Assembly: GCF_017104715.1 (NCBI RefSeq)
Contig: NZ_JAAGPI010000004.1
Span: 395,670-459,669, forward strand
Source of the DNA: Burkholderia sp. Ac-20365
GTDB taxonomy: Bacteria; Pseudomonadota; Gammaproteobacteria; Burkholderiales; Burkholderiaceae
DNA length: 64,000 bases
Direction: 5' to 3'
The notes beneath the pieces are model-generated. The model saw nothing but the letters and a program-made list of their open reading frames with translations, was not told the origin of the DNA and did not search any database. Both the position numbers and the translations under genes were made by a program. The number at the start of each line of letters is the position of its first letter. Position 1 is the first letter of the stretch. Below, piece by piece: positions 35,349-44,419 of this stretch.

Positions 35349-35481
35349 CCCTGCGGTCTTGTGGCTGCGAAAAGTGAAGGCCCGCAACACAGCGCGGCTG
35401 GTGGTGCATGTAGCAGGCATTAGCGCCCTGGTCATAGCAGTAGTTTTTGTTGCGATCTTCGGAACGGCCCTGCGCCCGTGA
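35260..35481 (+). CDS. Small single-helix membrane protein
   Basis: A 73-residue protein with one C-terminal hydrophobic helix (about 52-70). Its stop codon overlaps a GTG start of the next gene (GTGA), which supports both as real and coupled. Confidence 0.5.
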   Translation: MNHESRTADTLLRSGPLHKSPEEGHCIPDNPAVLWLRKVKARNTARLVVHVAGISALVIAVVFVAIFGTALRP

Positions 35482-35852
35482 TCCGACGAACTAACGGACT
35501 GGTTCCTATCAGCATGGACATTGAAAGCGGAATTATCAGGGATGGCCGTCTCGGACGCCGCGCGCTTGCCCCGGTCGCGATCGCGCTCGCCTGCGTGATC
35601 TACCCGGTGGCGACGAGCGCGCAGACGGTCGGTGGCACTTGCAGCCCGATCGGCGCGACGACGAACTATGAGTTCAACGGAGTGCTGGTCTGCGGTCCGA
35701 AAGGCACATGGCGACCCGTGATGAAGCCCGTGCCAGCTTCATCGTTTGGGGAGAACGCCTCGATCGTCTCGACAGTCGGCGACCGCTTCTCAGGTGCAAT
35801 CAAGGCGATCTTGAACGCCGTTCAGGACGAGGTGCAACAGTTGTTCGAATGA
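35478..35852 (+). CDS. Secreted protein with a small two-Cys domain
   Basis: A 124-residue protein starting at GTG in a GTGA overlap. A hydrophobic segment (ALAPVAIALACVIYP) ends in TSAQ, a likely signal peptidase site. After it comes GTCSPIG...LVCGPKGTW, a two-Cys beta unit with a C-x-x-G and G-x-W pattern like that at the ends of some pilus-tip and shufflon proteins. A Met 12 codons downstream is an alternative start. Confidence 0.6.
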   Translation: MIRRTNGLVPISMDIESGIIRDGRLGRRALAPVAIALACVIYPVATSAQTVGGTCSPIGATTNYEFNGVLVCGPKGTWRPVMKPVPASSFGENASIVSTVGDRFSGAIKAILNAVQDEVQQLFE

Positions 35853-35910
35853 CTCCCCGCCAGCTGACACGCTGGCAGAAATTGTTTTCACATCCAGATG
35901 GGACCGTGCA

Positions 35911-36357
35911 ATGAGCACAAATATCGCAAATCAGATGGGCGGGCGCGGGGTCGAACGCGCAGCGGGAAAGCACCAGTTCGAACAGACCACGCTTGCCTTA
36001 CGCTGGTACTTCGGACACCGCGGCCGCGGTGGACGCATCGCCACATTCGTTTGTCACACCGTAATGCTGACGGCGCTGACGTTATTTGCGGCGACGCTTG
36101 CCGCACTCGGGAGCGTGTTTCTCGCAACGATCCTGCAGATCAACTCGGACACGCGCGGCGTGCGCGAGCATACGCTTGATCTCCTCACGCACACATCGGC
36201 ACTGCAATACATCGCACACATCGAAGCCGTGCTTACTTCGAACCTGCTCTCGTTTCTCGCAGCCTCGTTGCTCTGCGCGATCGTCTTTGAGATGGCGTGG
36301 ACGATCAAACGCGCGAGACGGTTGATGCCGCCTGTGGAGTTTATCGCGCGGTCGTGA
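35911..36357 (+). CDS. Two-helix inner-membrane protein
   Basis: A 148-residue protein with hydrophobic helices at about 45-76 and 108-130 and a soluble middle part. Not recognised. It follows the secreted protein by 58 bases on the same strand. Confidence 0.65.
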   Translation: MSTNIANQMGGRGVERAAGKHQFEQTTLALRWYFGHRGRGGRIATFVCHTVMLTALTLFAATLAALGSVFLATILQINSDTRGVREHTLDLLTHTSALQYIAHIEAVLTSNLLSFLAASLLCAIVFEMAWTIKRARRLMPPVEFIARS

Positions 36358-36439
36358 CTACTTGTCGACTACGGGCGCCGGCTCCGCCCAGGAGCCTTGA
36401 TCAGAACGCCTGAATGGCGGGACACAATGCAGGCTCGCG

Positions 36440-36992
36440 ATGGTAAAGAAAAGCGGTAACGAGCGGTCCCTGGTCGGCAAAGTCACGGATGGTCTCGCGA
36501 CGAGGATCGTCAAGGGGCAATACGGCGCGTTGCTGCCGCGGGTACAACGCCGAACCCGATATGAGCTTCCTGAGCGACTTGCTCGAGCTGCGTGTTGTGG
36601 TCGAACCGCGGGCCGCAGCGCTGGCTGCGGCTCGCGGCAAAGCCTCGGACGTCGTGGCGATCCGCGAAGCACACGACGCCTTCAGGCGATGTTCCGCTCA
36701 AGGATCCGGCTGGCTCGCCGCCGAAGAAGTGCTGTATTCGCGCATCGCGATCACAGGTGGTAATCAGATTTTCCAGCAGATGGGCAGCGCTATTCGAGGC
36801 GCAATCTCGACCTTTAGGCCTCTAGTCGACGCGCCGCATAGTGCCTGGGAGGAAATGATGCGCCTGCATTCGTGCGTCGTCGATGTGATCGAGCGACGCG
36901 ATGTGAAGAGCGCGGAAGCGGCATCAGGGGCGGTGATCGAATTTTCGATAAGCCTTCCGAACATCGAGGCAATAACCGCTGCTGCGGCCTGA
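36440..36992 (+). pseudogene. GntR/FCD-family regulator lacking its DNA-binding domain
   Basis: The first frame keeps the opening of a FadR-type regulator (SLVGKVTDGLATRIVKGQYG). A second frame, beginning about 36540, carries most of an FCD ligand-binding domain (FLSDLLELRVVVEPRAAALA). The winged helix-turn-helix of about 55 residues that should lie between them is missing and the two parts are out of frame. An internal deletion is the simplest explanation. The product cannot bind DNA as a GntR protein. Confidence 0.75.
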
Positions 36993-37021
36993 ACAACGTT
37001 GGCGCAGCTTCGAGCGCGGCT

Positions 37022-37489
37022 TCAGGCCGCCTTCTTCAAAGCCTTGGGCTCAAGCCTCGATACGCTGCGGTTGTCTACGAAATCAAGCGCCGCTTGCATC
37101 TGCCCGCGCGACGCAGACGAGAGCTGGCGGTCGTAAACTTCAAGCGCTCGCACCAGCATCGGCTCGACGTCAAGTGGAATCGCCCAGACCTGTTTTGCTG
37201 CGGCATCGCGGTACACAGCGTGCAAGGCCACCGCGCCAGTTTTCACTACTACTGTCTCATCCGCCTCGAGGCCCAGGTCATACAGTGCCCCTGACAGGGC
37301 GATCGCACGCGCCAGTCCATAAAACGTGTGACGGGTGCCGCGTGTTCCGCTCAACGCGTGAAGGGCAACCCACGGCTTCAACGAGTAATTGAGCACGTCC
37401 GACGTCTCCAGCGGCAAATTCTGCGCGAGGGCCGAGAACGTGGCCGAGGGAGAACGAAGCGGTCGTTTTGCTGCGCGAAGTCGAGTCAT
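37022..37489 (-). CDS. Hypothetical protein, 155 residues
   Basis: Not recognised. Helical, with a basic N-terminus and C-terminus. The chosen Met lacks a clear Shine-Dalgarno sequence; 14 more in-frame codons exist upstream. Confidence 0.55.
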   Translation of the reverse strand: MTRLRAAKRPLRSPSATFSALAQNLPLETSDVLNYSLKPWVALHALSGTRGTRHTFYGLARAIALSGALYDLGLEADETVVVKTGAVALHAVYRDAAAKQVWAIPLDVEPMLVRALEVYDRQLSSASRGQMQAALDFVDNRSVSRLEPKALKKAA

Positions 37490-37549
37490 GAAGGTGCGAA
37501 TCGTGAAAATATCGAAGGGGGCGTCCCGCAATACGCCAGCGGATTACCG

Positions 37550-38134
37550 TCAGGCCCCTTGAGCGGGGTGACTGTGGCGCCGGTTACGCTTGACCGCGGG
37601 TGCGGGCGGCTCGGCATCGTGATCATCGGCCCGGGATTCAAAGGGGTTCGCGGTCTGTTGCGTCGATTGTGTCGGGTTGCCAATAAGCGTTGTGCCGTAG
37701 TGCCAGGCAGATCCGATGGATCCGACGGTGATCACACACGCGGAGATAACCATCCACGGTTGAACCCGCGCGAAGACACGCAACCGGCCGGCGCCCTCGC
37801 GCGGGTGCGGCGATACTTTGGCGCGCGCTGTGTGCTCGGGCGATGGTGGTTCGGCTGATGCTCGACGCTGCTTGTTCAACCAGTCGGTGAGGGCAGTGAC
37901 GCCGGACGCCCACTGGTCAAGCTCGATGTCGTCGGGTGTCGCCGCTTCATGGACGACACGGTTACGCACCCGATTTGCCGACATTGCGCGACGCGCCAGC
38001 CCTTTGGGCATCAGATTGCGGTCTGAGAGGTCACGTACCATTTCCCCGAAGCCGCGGCCGCTCGCGCCGAATTCCCGCAGGATGGCCTCGGCCTGGGCCG
38101 TTCCTTCAATCACCTTGTCTCGCGTGCTCGCCAT
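37550..38134 (-). CDS. Membrane-anchored HEPN-like protein
   Basis: A 194-residue protein. Residues 50-65 contain RVRNRVVHEA, the R-x4-H motif of HEPN domains, in a helical context (about 8-90) like DUF4145-type proteins. One transmembrane helix follows (WMVISACVITVGSIGSAW), with a basic, proline-rich tail. HEPN domains with R-x4-H are often RNases in toxin or defence systems. No nucleotidyltransferase partner is adjacent. Confidence 0.58.
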   Translation of the reverse strand: MASTRDKVIEGTAQAEAILREFGASGRGFGEMVRDLSDRNLMPKGLARRAMSANRVRNRVVHEAATPDDIELDQWASGVTALTDWLNKQRRASAEPPSPEHTARAKVSPHPREGAGRLRVFARVQPWMVISACVITVGSIGSAWHYGTTLIGNPTQSTQQTANPFESRADDHDAEPPAPAVKRNRRHSHPAQGA

Positions 38135-38252
38135 AAGGAAACTCAAGCAAAAAGTCCGTTTGCGACGATTCTGCCCCCCGTTTCGAGCAAGGCAAGTCGT
38201 CTCCTGACGCGCATTCTATCGACTCTGAGACTAGCGACCCGGCATCGCCTTG

Positions 38253-38732
38253 TTACACCAGCGACAACCAGAAGATCGGGCGACCGCCAGGCAGGCGAGC
38301 GTATTGCCTGACGATCGGCATCACCCATTCTGCGTCACGTGCGAGGACGCTGAACGAACGCTCTTCGTCCGCGCAGGCCTCGAGCAAATCCCAGAACTGT
38401 CCTTCAGGCAAGTCCCGCGGACCATCGATTGCGAAGTGGCCTGCGCGGGGCACGACTTCAGCGATGGAAACGGCCCCTTCGTCTGCGACTTCGGGCGGAC
38501 CATAGGATCGGCCCGGGAGCAGCGCGGAAATCACGGAATGTCCCGCGTCTTCACCGCCCGTCACGACGACAATGCGACCTTCGCGAAGAGCAATCCGCGC
38601 GATCAATGCCCAGAAGGCAAGGCTGATTAAGGCTACGGGGGCGAAGCGGCCGGGCGCTTTGCCCCAGCCTCGACGACGGACTTCATAGCGCGGTACTGGC
38701 GCGGACATTCTGGAGCGGGAAAACAGTGCCAT
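38253..38732 (-). CDS. Membrane-anchored hypothetical protein
   Basis: A 159-residue protein with a basic N-terminus, one hydrophobic helix (about 31-47) and a mixed domain of about 110 residues. Not recognised. It ends about 120 bases before the HEPN-like gene on the same strand. Confidence 0.6.
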   Translation of the reverse strand: MALFSRSRMSAPVPRYEVRRRGWGKAPGRFAPVALISLAFWALIARIALREGRIVVVTGGEDAGHSVISALLPGRSYGPPEVADEGAVSIAEVVPRAGHFAIDGPRDLPEGQFWDLLEACADEERSFSVLARDAEWVMPIVRQYARLPGGRPIFWLSLV

Positions 38733-38796
38733 CTGTGTACCTCACGTTTGATCGCCCGGCGGACCATCACGGCCGGACCATAGGGGGCCGGGAGAG

Positions 38797-39003
38797 CTAT
38801 CGCAGGAAGTTGTGCAGGGAGTGGAAACCGACATAGAGCGCGATCCCCGATACAACGATTCGCAGCAGCCAGCGAAGGAAGAAGAATCGTCCGAGCCACG
38901 ACCCACCACGACGGCCGTAATAGTAGTAGTGGTGATGGTGTTGCTCTCCGCCGTGAGATGTAGTGTGGCGATGACGGGAATAGCGTTTCTGGCCTCGGCC
39001 CAT
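38797..39003 (-). CDS. Small His/Tyr-rich membrane protein
   Basis: A 68-residue protein with a cytoplasmic HGGEQHHHHYYYYGRRGG stretch followed by one hydrophobic helix. The His cluster might bind metal. The Shine-Dalgarno sequence is weak. Confidence 0.48.
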   Translation of the reverse strand: MGRGQKRYSRHRHTTSHGGEQHHHHYYYYGRRGGSWLGRFFFLRWLLRIVVSGIALYVGFHSLHNFLR

Positions 39004-39172
39004 GATTTCGATGTGTGCGTCTGGACTATGCGGTCGCCGGCGGCGGCAATCGGGAGGGGACACGCACGGCGAGCCCGTCTCGACCCCTCGATTGTCGCCG
39101 CCTCATCGTTGGGCTGGTTCATTGAAAGTGCGGCGAAAGATAGGCGCTTTCAACTTGGCGTCGTCGCGGCAG

Positions 39173-39206
39173 AAAAAAAAGGACCACCATCGAGTGATGG
39201 TGGTCC
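39173..39206 (-). terminator. Intrinsic terminator
   Basis: A ten-pair stem GGACCACCAT/ATGGTGGTCC is followed on the minus strand by eight T residues. It ends the transcript of the 132-residue unknown gene. Confidence 0.9.
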
Positions 39207-39323
39207 CGGGTTTTCTGGGTCTGACTTGAAAGAAGGCCGAGGCAAACTGCGCTCGAATCTCACTGCCAAACCGGAATGTTCAATAGCTGGGATTTCGAGA
39301 CCGAATCACGCGACACGCTCTCA

Positions 39324-39722
39324 TTACTGGTTTCGCCCTTTCAGCGGCAATCCAGTGACCCGGAAAGACGCTGGCAACTTTCGATGAAGCTCAGGAAACC
39401 ACTCCCGGACTTTGCCGCTAAGCCACGTGCGAATGAATCCCGTCAGATAACTCGAGCCTCTTTTGCTCCTGCACTCCGTACGAAACACACCGTCGTTTGC
39501 GAACATCCACTGAGCGCGTTTCTCAACATCGTTGCGAACCTCAGCGGACATCAACGCGGCTTCCAGCGCATGTCGATCGTGCTCGCGCGCGAAGAAATGC
39601 ATCAGTTCGTCGACGACGTAGTCGATCATCGAGGAAGTCTCGAGTTGAGTTTCGCGACCGAGGAGATTGGGCAGATCTGCGGTATTGCTGCCGACGTGCT
39701 CGAAGAAATTGGCTTGTTCCAT
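39324..39722 (-). CDS. Hypothetical protein, 132 residues
   Basis: Not recognised. Helical and charged, with no membrane segment. AAGGGG lies about eight bases before the ATG, and a strong terminator follows the gene, which supports a separate transcription unit. Confidence 0.65.
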   Translation of the reverse strand: MEQANFFEHVGSNTADLPNLLGRETQLETSSMIDYVVDELMHFFAREHDRHALEAALMSAEVRNDVEKRAQWMFANDGVFRTECRSKRGSSYLTGFIRTWLSGKVREWFPELHRKLPASFRVTGLPLKGRNQ

Positions 39723-40236
39723 TCATGAGCCCCTTTGATGCCTTTGAAAAGGCGTTGAAAAAGGGTGCTTTGCCTGCGCAAAAGCGTCTCGCACTGCTGA
39801 CGACTTTGCAAAAGCGTGAAGCGAATGGACGGGTGGGACCCGAAGAAAAGAGACCGTGTTGCCGGACCCGCCGGCGTGGAAGAAATTATATTCGGGTGCC
39901 GAACGTTGCCGCAACAACTATGGTGACCCTGATGCTCACCCGACAGGCCTGCACCGCGATGGGGCATGCGTATCACTTTTGCAACAATTTTGTCGAGGCA
40001 CCGCTCGGTCGACTTTTCATCCTTTATGAAGGCAAACGTTTGCATACGGCACGCCTCCAAAAAACTTTAGCGATATTTCTGTAAATATTTTCCCTTCTTG
40101 TAACATTTCCTCTCGCCTTACAAATGGTCACAGGTGTAAATTCTCGTCTAACAAAATATGACAAGTGCCAGTTTGATGCTTGTCACCTAGTAGGTAACGA
40201 AGGCCAAAAAATCCGTAGAGAGCGGGGGTGTGTCAG
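39723..40236. other. A+T-richer stretch upstream of the sigma factor
   Basis: About 510 bases. A plus-strand frame starting at 39725 has no Shine-Dalgarno sequence and an unconvincing second half. The last 150 bases are clearly less G+C-rich than the surroundings and hold an inverted repeat, consistent with a regulated promoter for the sigma factor gene. Confidence 0.45.
40159..40185. promoter_or_regulatory. Inverted repeat in the sigma-factor promoter region
   Basis: TGACAAG and its complement CTTGTCA are separated by 13 bases, giving half-site centres 20 bp apart, two turns of DNA. It is a candidate dimeric-regulator site; no regulator can be assigned. Confidence 0.5.
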
Positions 40237-40977
40237 ATGTGCTTGCAGTCGAGTCGCTTTGATGCAAATCAGATAGTTCGGGATCACGCGTCGCTGGTAA
40301 AGCGGTTGGTAACCCGATTCATGAGGAAGTTGCCAGCGAACGTGGACTTTGATGACATGTATCAGGTCGCGACCATGGCGCTACTGGAGTCTGTCGCCCG
40401 CTACGACGAATCGCTCGGCGAGCTCGAGGCGTACGCCACGCAACGGATCAACGGCGCAATGAAAGACGAGTTGCGCAAGACGGATTGGGCACCTCGCGGC
40501 CTGCGTGCTGAAGAGTCGAAGGTCGAAGCGGCCATCCAGAAAACCCAGCACCGCCTTGGACGCAAAGCAAGCGAGCGCGAAGTGGCGCAAGAACTCGATC
40601 AGCCGATTCAGGAACTGCAGTCCACGCTTGCCGATATCAGAAGACTGCGGGTGATGGAACTGGATCAGATCTCCGATTTCAGGAGTTGGGTCGACGGCGA
40701 AGAGCCCAGCCTCCTCAGCACGTTGGCCTCGGCAGAACTCTCTCCGCTCCAGTTTCTTGAGGAGCGCGACACACGTCAGCACATCGTCGACATCATCGCC
40801 GAGTTACCGGCGCGAGAACAGGAAGTCCTCAAGTCAATCTACGAGAAAGACGAGGGCCTGCGCGCGATCGCAGACAAGCTTGACATCTGCCAGTCGCGTG
40901 TTTGCCAGCTTCGTGACGAGGCAATCGGATACATCCGCGCACGCCTCGCCGAACGTCAGGTCCTCGACACCCAATAG
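40237..40977 (+). CDS. FliA-type (sigma-28) sigma factor
   Basis: A 246-residue sigma-70-family protein with regions 2, 3 and 4 and no region 1: DDMYQVATMALLESVARYD and the conserved RINGAMKDELRKTDWAPRG are the FliA hallmark; region 4 ends with LDICQSRVCQLRDEA. A GTG three codons upstream is an alternative start. FliA normally drives late flagellar genes, but no flagellar structural gene is present. A sigma factor borne by the element for its own promoters, or for host motility, is possible. Confidence 0.85.
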   Translation: MCLQSSRFDANQIVRDHASLVKRLVTRFMRKLPANVDFDDMYQVATMALLESVARYDESLGELEAYATQRINGAMKDELRKTDWAPRGLRAEESKVEAAIQKTQHRLGRKASEREVAQELDQPIQELQSTLADIRRLRVMELDQISDFRSWVDGEEPSLLSTLASAELSPLQFLEERDTRQHIVDIIAELPAREQEVLKSIYEKDEGLRAIADKLDICQSRVCQLRDEAIGYIRARLAERQVLDTQ

Positions 40978-41029
40978 TTTGCGCGCTCGCGCAATCGTTT
41001 CCGACGTTACCGCCTCACTGCAGGCAAGT

Positions 41030-41329
41030 TCAGATTCCGCCGACCCACGCGTCCGCGAGGCTACAACCCTCTTCGACGGTGGCGGCCGGAACCAGCGTGC
41101 GCGATGAGCGCCCGAAGCGGCCATGCCGGATTTCGGTTCTGTCTACGAGCAGGGCATTGTCACCCGTGCTCATCACCCTGGCTTTGCGCCAGACCGGCGG
41201 CAGACAGCCCGTCTTTGGTCTCGAACCCTTCGCCTCATAAAGACTCTTTGCCTTGCTGCAATCGCAGGAATCGGCGAGATTTTGCATCCGCGCCCGGTAC
41301 TGCTGCAATTCCATCTGCTCTGGGGTCAT
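41030..41329 (-). CDS. Hypothetical protein, 99 residues
   Basis: Not recognised. It begins MTPEQMELQQYRARMQ after GAGGGAG. Three Cys in the first half (DSCDCSK, GCLPP). It lies between the convergent sigma-factor gene and the divergent FlhD-like gene. Confidence 0.55.
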   Translation of the reverse strand: MTPEQMELQQYRARMQNLADSCDCSKAKSLYEAKGSRPKTGCLPPVWRKARVMSTGDNALLVDRTEIRHGRFGRSSRTLVPAATVEEGCSLADAWVGGI

Positions 41330-41396
41330 CACTCATCACTCCCTCGTTGGCGATGAGCCCAGTGTCGCGCGGTAACGCCGCGACGCAAGCGGACAA

Positions 41397-41729
41397 TCAG
41401 GCGATTTGCTCCACAGGTTGACCAGCGAGGACGATGGCCGAGTGCGTACTGGCCATCGCCGGGCGCTTGGCGGCGCGCTCCGCTAGGCCGCCCAGTACGG
41501 TGTGATCGTCAAAGCGGAAGCGACAGAGAACCTGGTTTGATCCAGCGAGCTTGACCGTCTGTGCGAGAGTCAGATCCGTGAGAATGTCGGCAACCTGGGC
41601 GGATAACCCCAGGCGGAACATGCCAATCGCTTTGTCCTCGCGAAGCATCCGCTGCGCAAGCAGTAGATACGAAAGGTTCAATTCCCGAATTTCATCTGCT
41701 GTGCTGTTTCCCGTGCCCGTCATGCCCAT
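41397..41729 (-). CDS. flhD: FlhD-type transcriptional activator
   Basis: A 110-residue protein matching FlhD over most of its length: ADEIRELNLSYLLLAQRML, ADILTDLTLAQTVKLAGSN and VLCRFRFDDHTVL. FlhD acts with FlhC as the flagellar master activator; relatives on integrative elements and plasmids (SetD, AcaD) activate conjugation genes. No FlhC partner is found in this window. The start is taken at the Met five bases after AAGGA; a Met two codons further is equally possible. Confidence 0.85.
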   Translation of the reverse strand: MGMTGTGNSTADEIRELNLSYLLLAQRMLREDKAIGMFRLGLSAQVADILTDLTLAQTVKLAGSNQVLCRFRFDDHTVLGGLAERAAKRPAMASTHSAIVLAGQPVEQIA

Positions 41730-42032
41730 CCAATCCTTTAGTGCAATTCCCTTAGAGCCGCGCGCGAGCCTGATCCGAAAGCCGTTAAACGCAGACCCGA
41801 AACGCTCATGAGGGAAGTCGATGTCCGTGCTTCTTTCGCCGGACCCTATCGGCATTCGAACCGGAAAATTCAGGCAGGAAACAAAGATTTTTTCTGGTGA
41901 CTGAAAAAGCGGCGCGCGCCGCCGATAACGGTGTGGGTATGCAGCGTCGCTTCGTCGCGCGTTGGACGACTGTCAGTTGCAATCGCTGGACGGGAATCCG
42001 AGGCGCTTCTGGCCCAAACAGACAAAGGAAAG

Positions 42033-42254
42033 ATGCATCGAACCAACCCCCCAGGAACTGAAGCACACCGACCGACTCCACGTCAGCGTGTTGGGGAATC
42101 TCGTGACTTCGACATGGTTCAGCTGATCTGGGACGTCTATCCCGAGGCGTTCCAGCGGTATGCTGTGGCCGCACAAAAGGTTATCGACAAGGCACGCGTT
42201 CGCCCGACAATAACGGGCGGAGCTGAACCGGCGCCCAGAAGCAGCGAGGACTGA
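42033..42254 (+). CDS. Small hypothetical protein, 73 residues
   Basis: Not recognised. AAGGAA directly precedes the ATG. The centre (MVQLIWDVYPEAFQRYAVAA) is a plausible helix pair. Both ends are low complexity. Confidence 0.45.
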   Translation: MHRTNPPGTEAHRPTPRQRVGESRDFDMVQLIWDVYPEAFQRYAVAAQKVIDKARVRPTITGGAEPAPRSSED

Positions 42255-42385
42255 CAACGGCGTATGCGTGAGCGAGCCCACGCGCGGCAGGAGTCGCGCG
42301 GATTTGCCTGTATCCTCTTGGGTGTCCGGGTAAGGCCGCTGAAAAGGGCAGCCCGGATCCATACGAACAACCCGGGGGTGGGCTA

Positions 42386-43168
42386 ATGCAAAGGGCCTTA
42401 ACGATAATTCTGCGCATCGCGGTGCTCGCCGTAGCAATTGCCTCGCTGCCATACACACGGGAAGCAGAGCATGTATTCGTTCAGGTAAGCGACCCTGCAT
42501 TCTGTCATCCGCATGTCGCGGGTGACACCTTCCAGCTGCTCGACAACAGTTGCGTGTATCAGGACGTTCGCCTAGAAGGCAGTTGGCTCGCGCGTACGTT
42601 CACCGTGACGGGTGCCGAGGGTCGTGTGACGGTGCGCCACGCTGATCTGCTTTCCTCGCAGGGGACACCGCCGTCGCGTCCTACGTGGCGGACGTTTTGC
42701 ATGTACGCGGTTGCCGGATGGATGTTCGTCGCAACCTTGCGGGTCTTGTGGCAACTCGTGACGCGTCGGACCCGGAAAGAGGGATCCACAGCATCCAGGT
42801 GGCAACTTGGTTTCGTGTTGGTCGCGCTCACGGTAACCGACGCCTATTTCATTCCCGATTTCGCGGCTATTTACGCCCAGTTGCGAATCGCGTCGCACGA
42901 AGCAGATGTACGTGCAGACCCTCTGGCGGATAGCGCAGCACTGGTGCGACGAAGCCCGGGTTCGAACTTCTATCGTCTGGGCCCTGGCACTTACGATCGC
43001 CTTCTCCGGTTGTCGGGCGCAGGGTGTCGGGCATACACGCGAATGGGCACGCCTGTGACGGCAGCTGAGTTTGAGGCCGACCGGCCCATTCCCCTTGACG
43101 CAATTCCCAACGATTCGATTTTCCGCGGCCCGTGCATCGCGCCGGACTTTTCCCCGCCGCACGCTTGA
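42386..43168 (+). CDS. Inner-membrane protein of unknown function
   Basis: A 260-residue protein with an N-terminal helix (about 6-21), a periplasmic part containing paired Cys, and two further helices near 106-124 and 141-158. GGGGG lies before the ATG. A C-terminal domain with two Cys follows. No family is recognised. Confidence 0.68.
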   Translation: MQRALTIILRIAVLAVAIASLPYTREAEHVFVQVSDPAFCHPHVAGDTFQLLDNSCVYQDVRLEGSWLARTFTVTGAEGRVTVRHADLLSSQGTPPSRPTWRTFCMYAVAGWMFVATLRVLWQLVTRRTRKEGSTASRWQLGFVLVALTVTDAYFIPDFAAIYAQLRIASHEADVRADPLADSAALVRRSPGSNFYRLGPGTYDRLLRLSGAGCRAYTRMGTPVTAAEFEADRPIPLDAIPNDSIFRGPCIAPDFSPPHA

Positions 43169-43241
43169 GTCTGCCGACGCGGAACCTCAAGCATGCGCAT
43201 GCATGCGAGCATCGATCTCTTCAAACTGTCTGCTGCCCAAC

Positions 43242-43619
43242 ATGAACACATTCGCCCACGCAGCAACTTCCATTCGACGCCCTGGCTGGTGGTCGATTGG
43301 AGGTGCTGCGATCGTGATGGCCGCTTGCTACTGCGTCGTCACGAACCTCCTGTTTTTACAGAGCTACACCGGCTCCTTCCTCATGTATCGAGCGGGCCAG
43401 CTGGGCCTCGTATCGCAGGAATATGCGAACAGGCATCTGCTTGATATCGTGATGTACCGGCAAACAGGGGACGGGAAGTGGGAATTTCGCGTGCCGCGCC
43501 CCGTGATCGGCTACGCCGCGATCCCGGGTCTGATTGCACACAAGACCGAGCGTAATCTCCAGGATCTGTGCCTCACGCCCGATGCCAATGGAAATCGCGG
43601 TTGCAAACCGACGCCATGA
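43242..43619 (+). CDS. Single-helix membrane protein
   Basis: A 125-residue protein with one hydrophobic helix (about 19-40) and a soluble C-terminal part holding two Cys. It follows the previous membrane protein gene by 73 bases on the same strand. No Shine-Dalgarno sequence is clear at the chosen Met. Confidence 0.55.
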   Translation: MNTFAHAATSIRRPGWWSIGGAAIVMAACYCVVTNLLFLQSYTGSFLMYRAGQLGLVSQEYANRHLLDIVMYRQTGDGKWEFRVPRPVIGYAAIPGLIAHKTERNLQDLCLTPDANGNRGCKPTP

Positions 43620-43669
43620 CGCGATGCTTGGATACCGGTCACCAACCGGCCGGGCAGCGGTCAACCCGC

Positions 43670-44002
43670 TCAGTTAATTCGGGACCGCAGCAGTGGGATC
43701 GTGTAGTCCAGGCGAGCTTTGACTTCCCGAATACGCCACGCATAGGTGGCGGCGACATCGTCGTCGGCACTTGCGAAATCGACAGCCTGATTGATCTCGA
43801 GCAGGAATTCGAGCAGGTTGCGTGGTGAATCGATCTCCTCGCGGAGGACCATCCACGCTCGACGTGCGGCCGTGTCAGTCTCCGGCAATCCGAGCGGAGT
43901 AAGCATCGCTGATAACCAGCCCGTCGACGTCTCGGACAATTCAACCACATCCGCGTCAGCGGATGTGTGGGCATAGGGGAAAGGGGTGTGTTCGCGCGGC
44001 AT
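43670..44002 (-). CDS. Hypothetical protein, 110 residues
   Basis: Not recognised. Acidic and helical (RNLLEFLLEINQAVDF). Convergent with the preceding plus-strand gene. Confidence 0.6.
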   Translation of the reverse strand: MPREHTPFPYAHTSADADVVELSETSTGWLSAMLTPLGLPETDTAARRAWMVLREEIDSPRNLLEFLLEINQAVDFASADDDVAATYAWRIREVKARLDYTIPLLRSRIN

Positions 44003-44071
44003 GTGCGTCGTTCCGGAATCAGATGTACCTGTGGCGCTATGATGCAGCGCGCGCTCGCCCGTGCAAGCGCG

Positions 44072-44419
44072 TCATTTCAGCGCCGACGACCGGACAAGAC
44101 TCGCGAGTCGGGCCCGCTCCGCATCCCGATCCTGATCAACCGGCGGCATGACAAATCCCGACGTGTCGCGCAGGATTGCGTCGAAGAGATCGACGTAGTG
44201 CCAGTGGATGATTTTCCCGTGCCGACCCATCTCGTCCGCTACCAGTCGCTGCGTACCCGGACGAAGATGAATCCAGTTGTCCGCGATGATGCTATATGAC
44301 TGCGCCGGCACTTCCTTCAACTGGTCAGCGACGCCGAAGCCCGCTCCGGCCAGTAACATGGCAATCGGTATTCCCGTGTTACGAAGTACCCTTGCCGCAA
44401 TGTTATTCAGTCTGCTCAT
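44072..44419 (-). CDS. Exported or membrane-anchored small protein
   Basis: A 115-residue protein with an N-terminal hydrophobic segment (about 15-30). Its ATG directly follows the TGA of the upstream membrane protein gene with no gap, so the two are translationally coupled. Confidence 0.62.
   Translation of the reverse strand: MSRLNNIAARVLRNTGIPIAMLLAGAGFGVADQLKEVPAQSYSIIADNWIHLRPGTQRLVADEMGRHGKIIHWHYVDLFDAILRDTSGFVMPPVDQDRDAERARLASLVRSSALK

Noticed and set aside
39725..40084. Plus-strand frame of 119 codons starting MSPFDAFEKALKKG
   Set aside because: The first part looks protein-like, but there is no Shine-Dalgarno sequence and the second half is not convincing. Left as intergenic.
35055..42254. 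Search for an FlhC partner of the FlhD-like protein
   Set aside because: No protein nearby has the FlhC Cys pattern or its conserved opening. The partner must be elsewhere or host-encoded.
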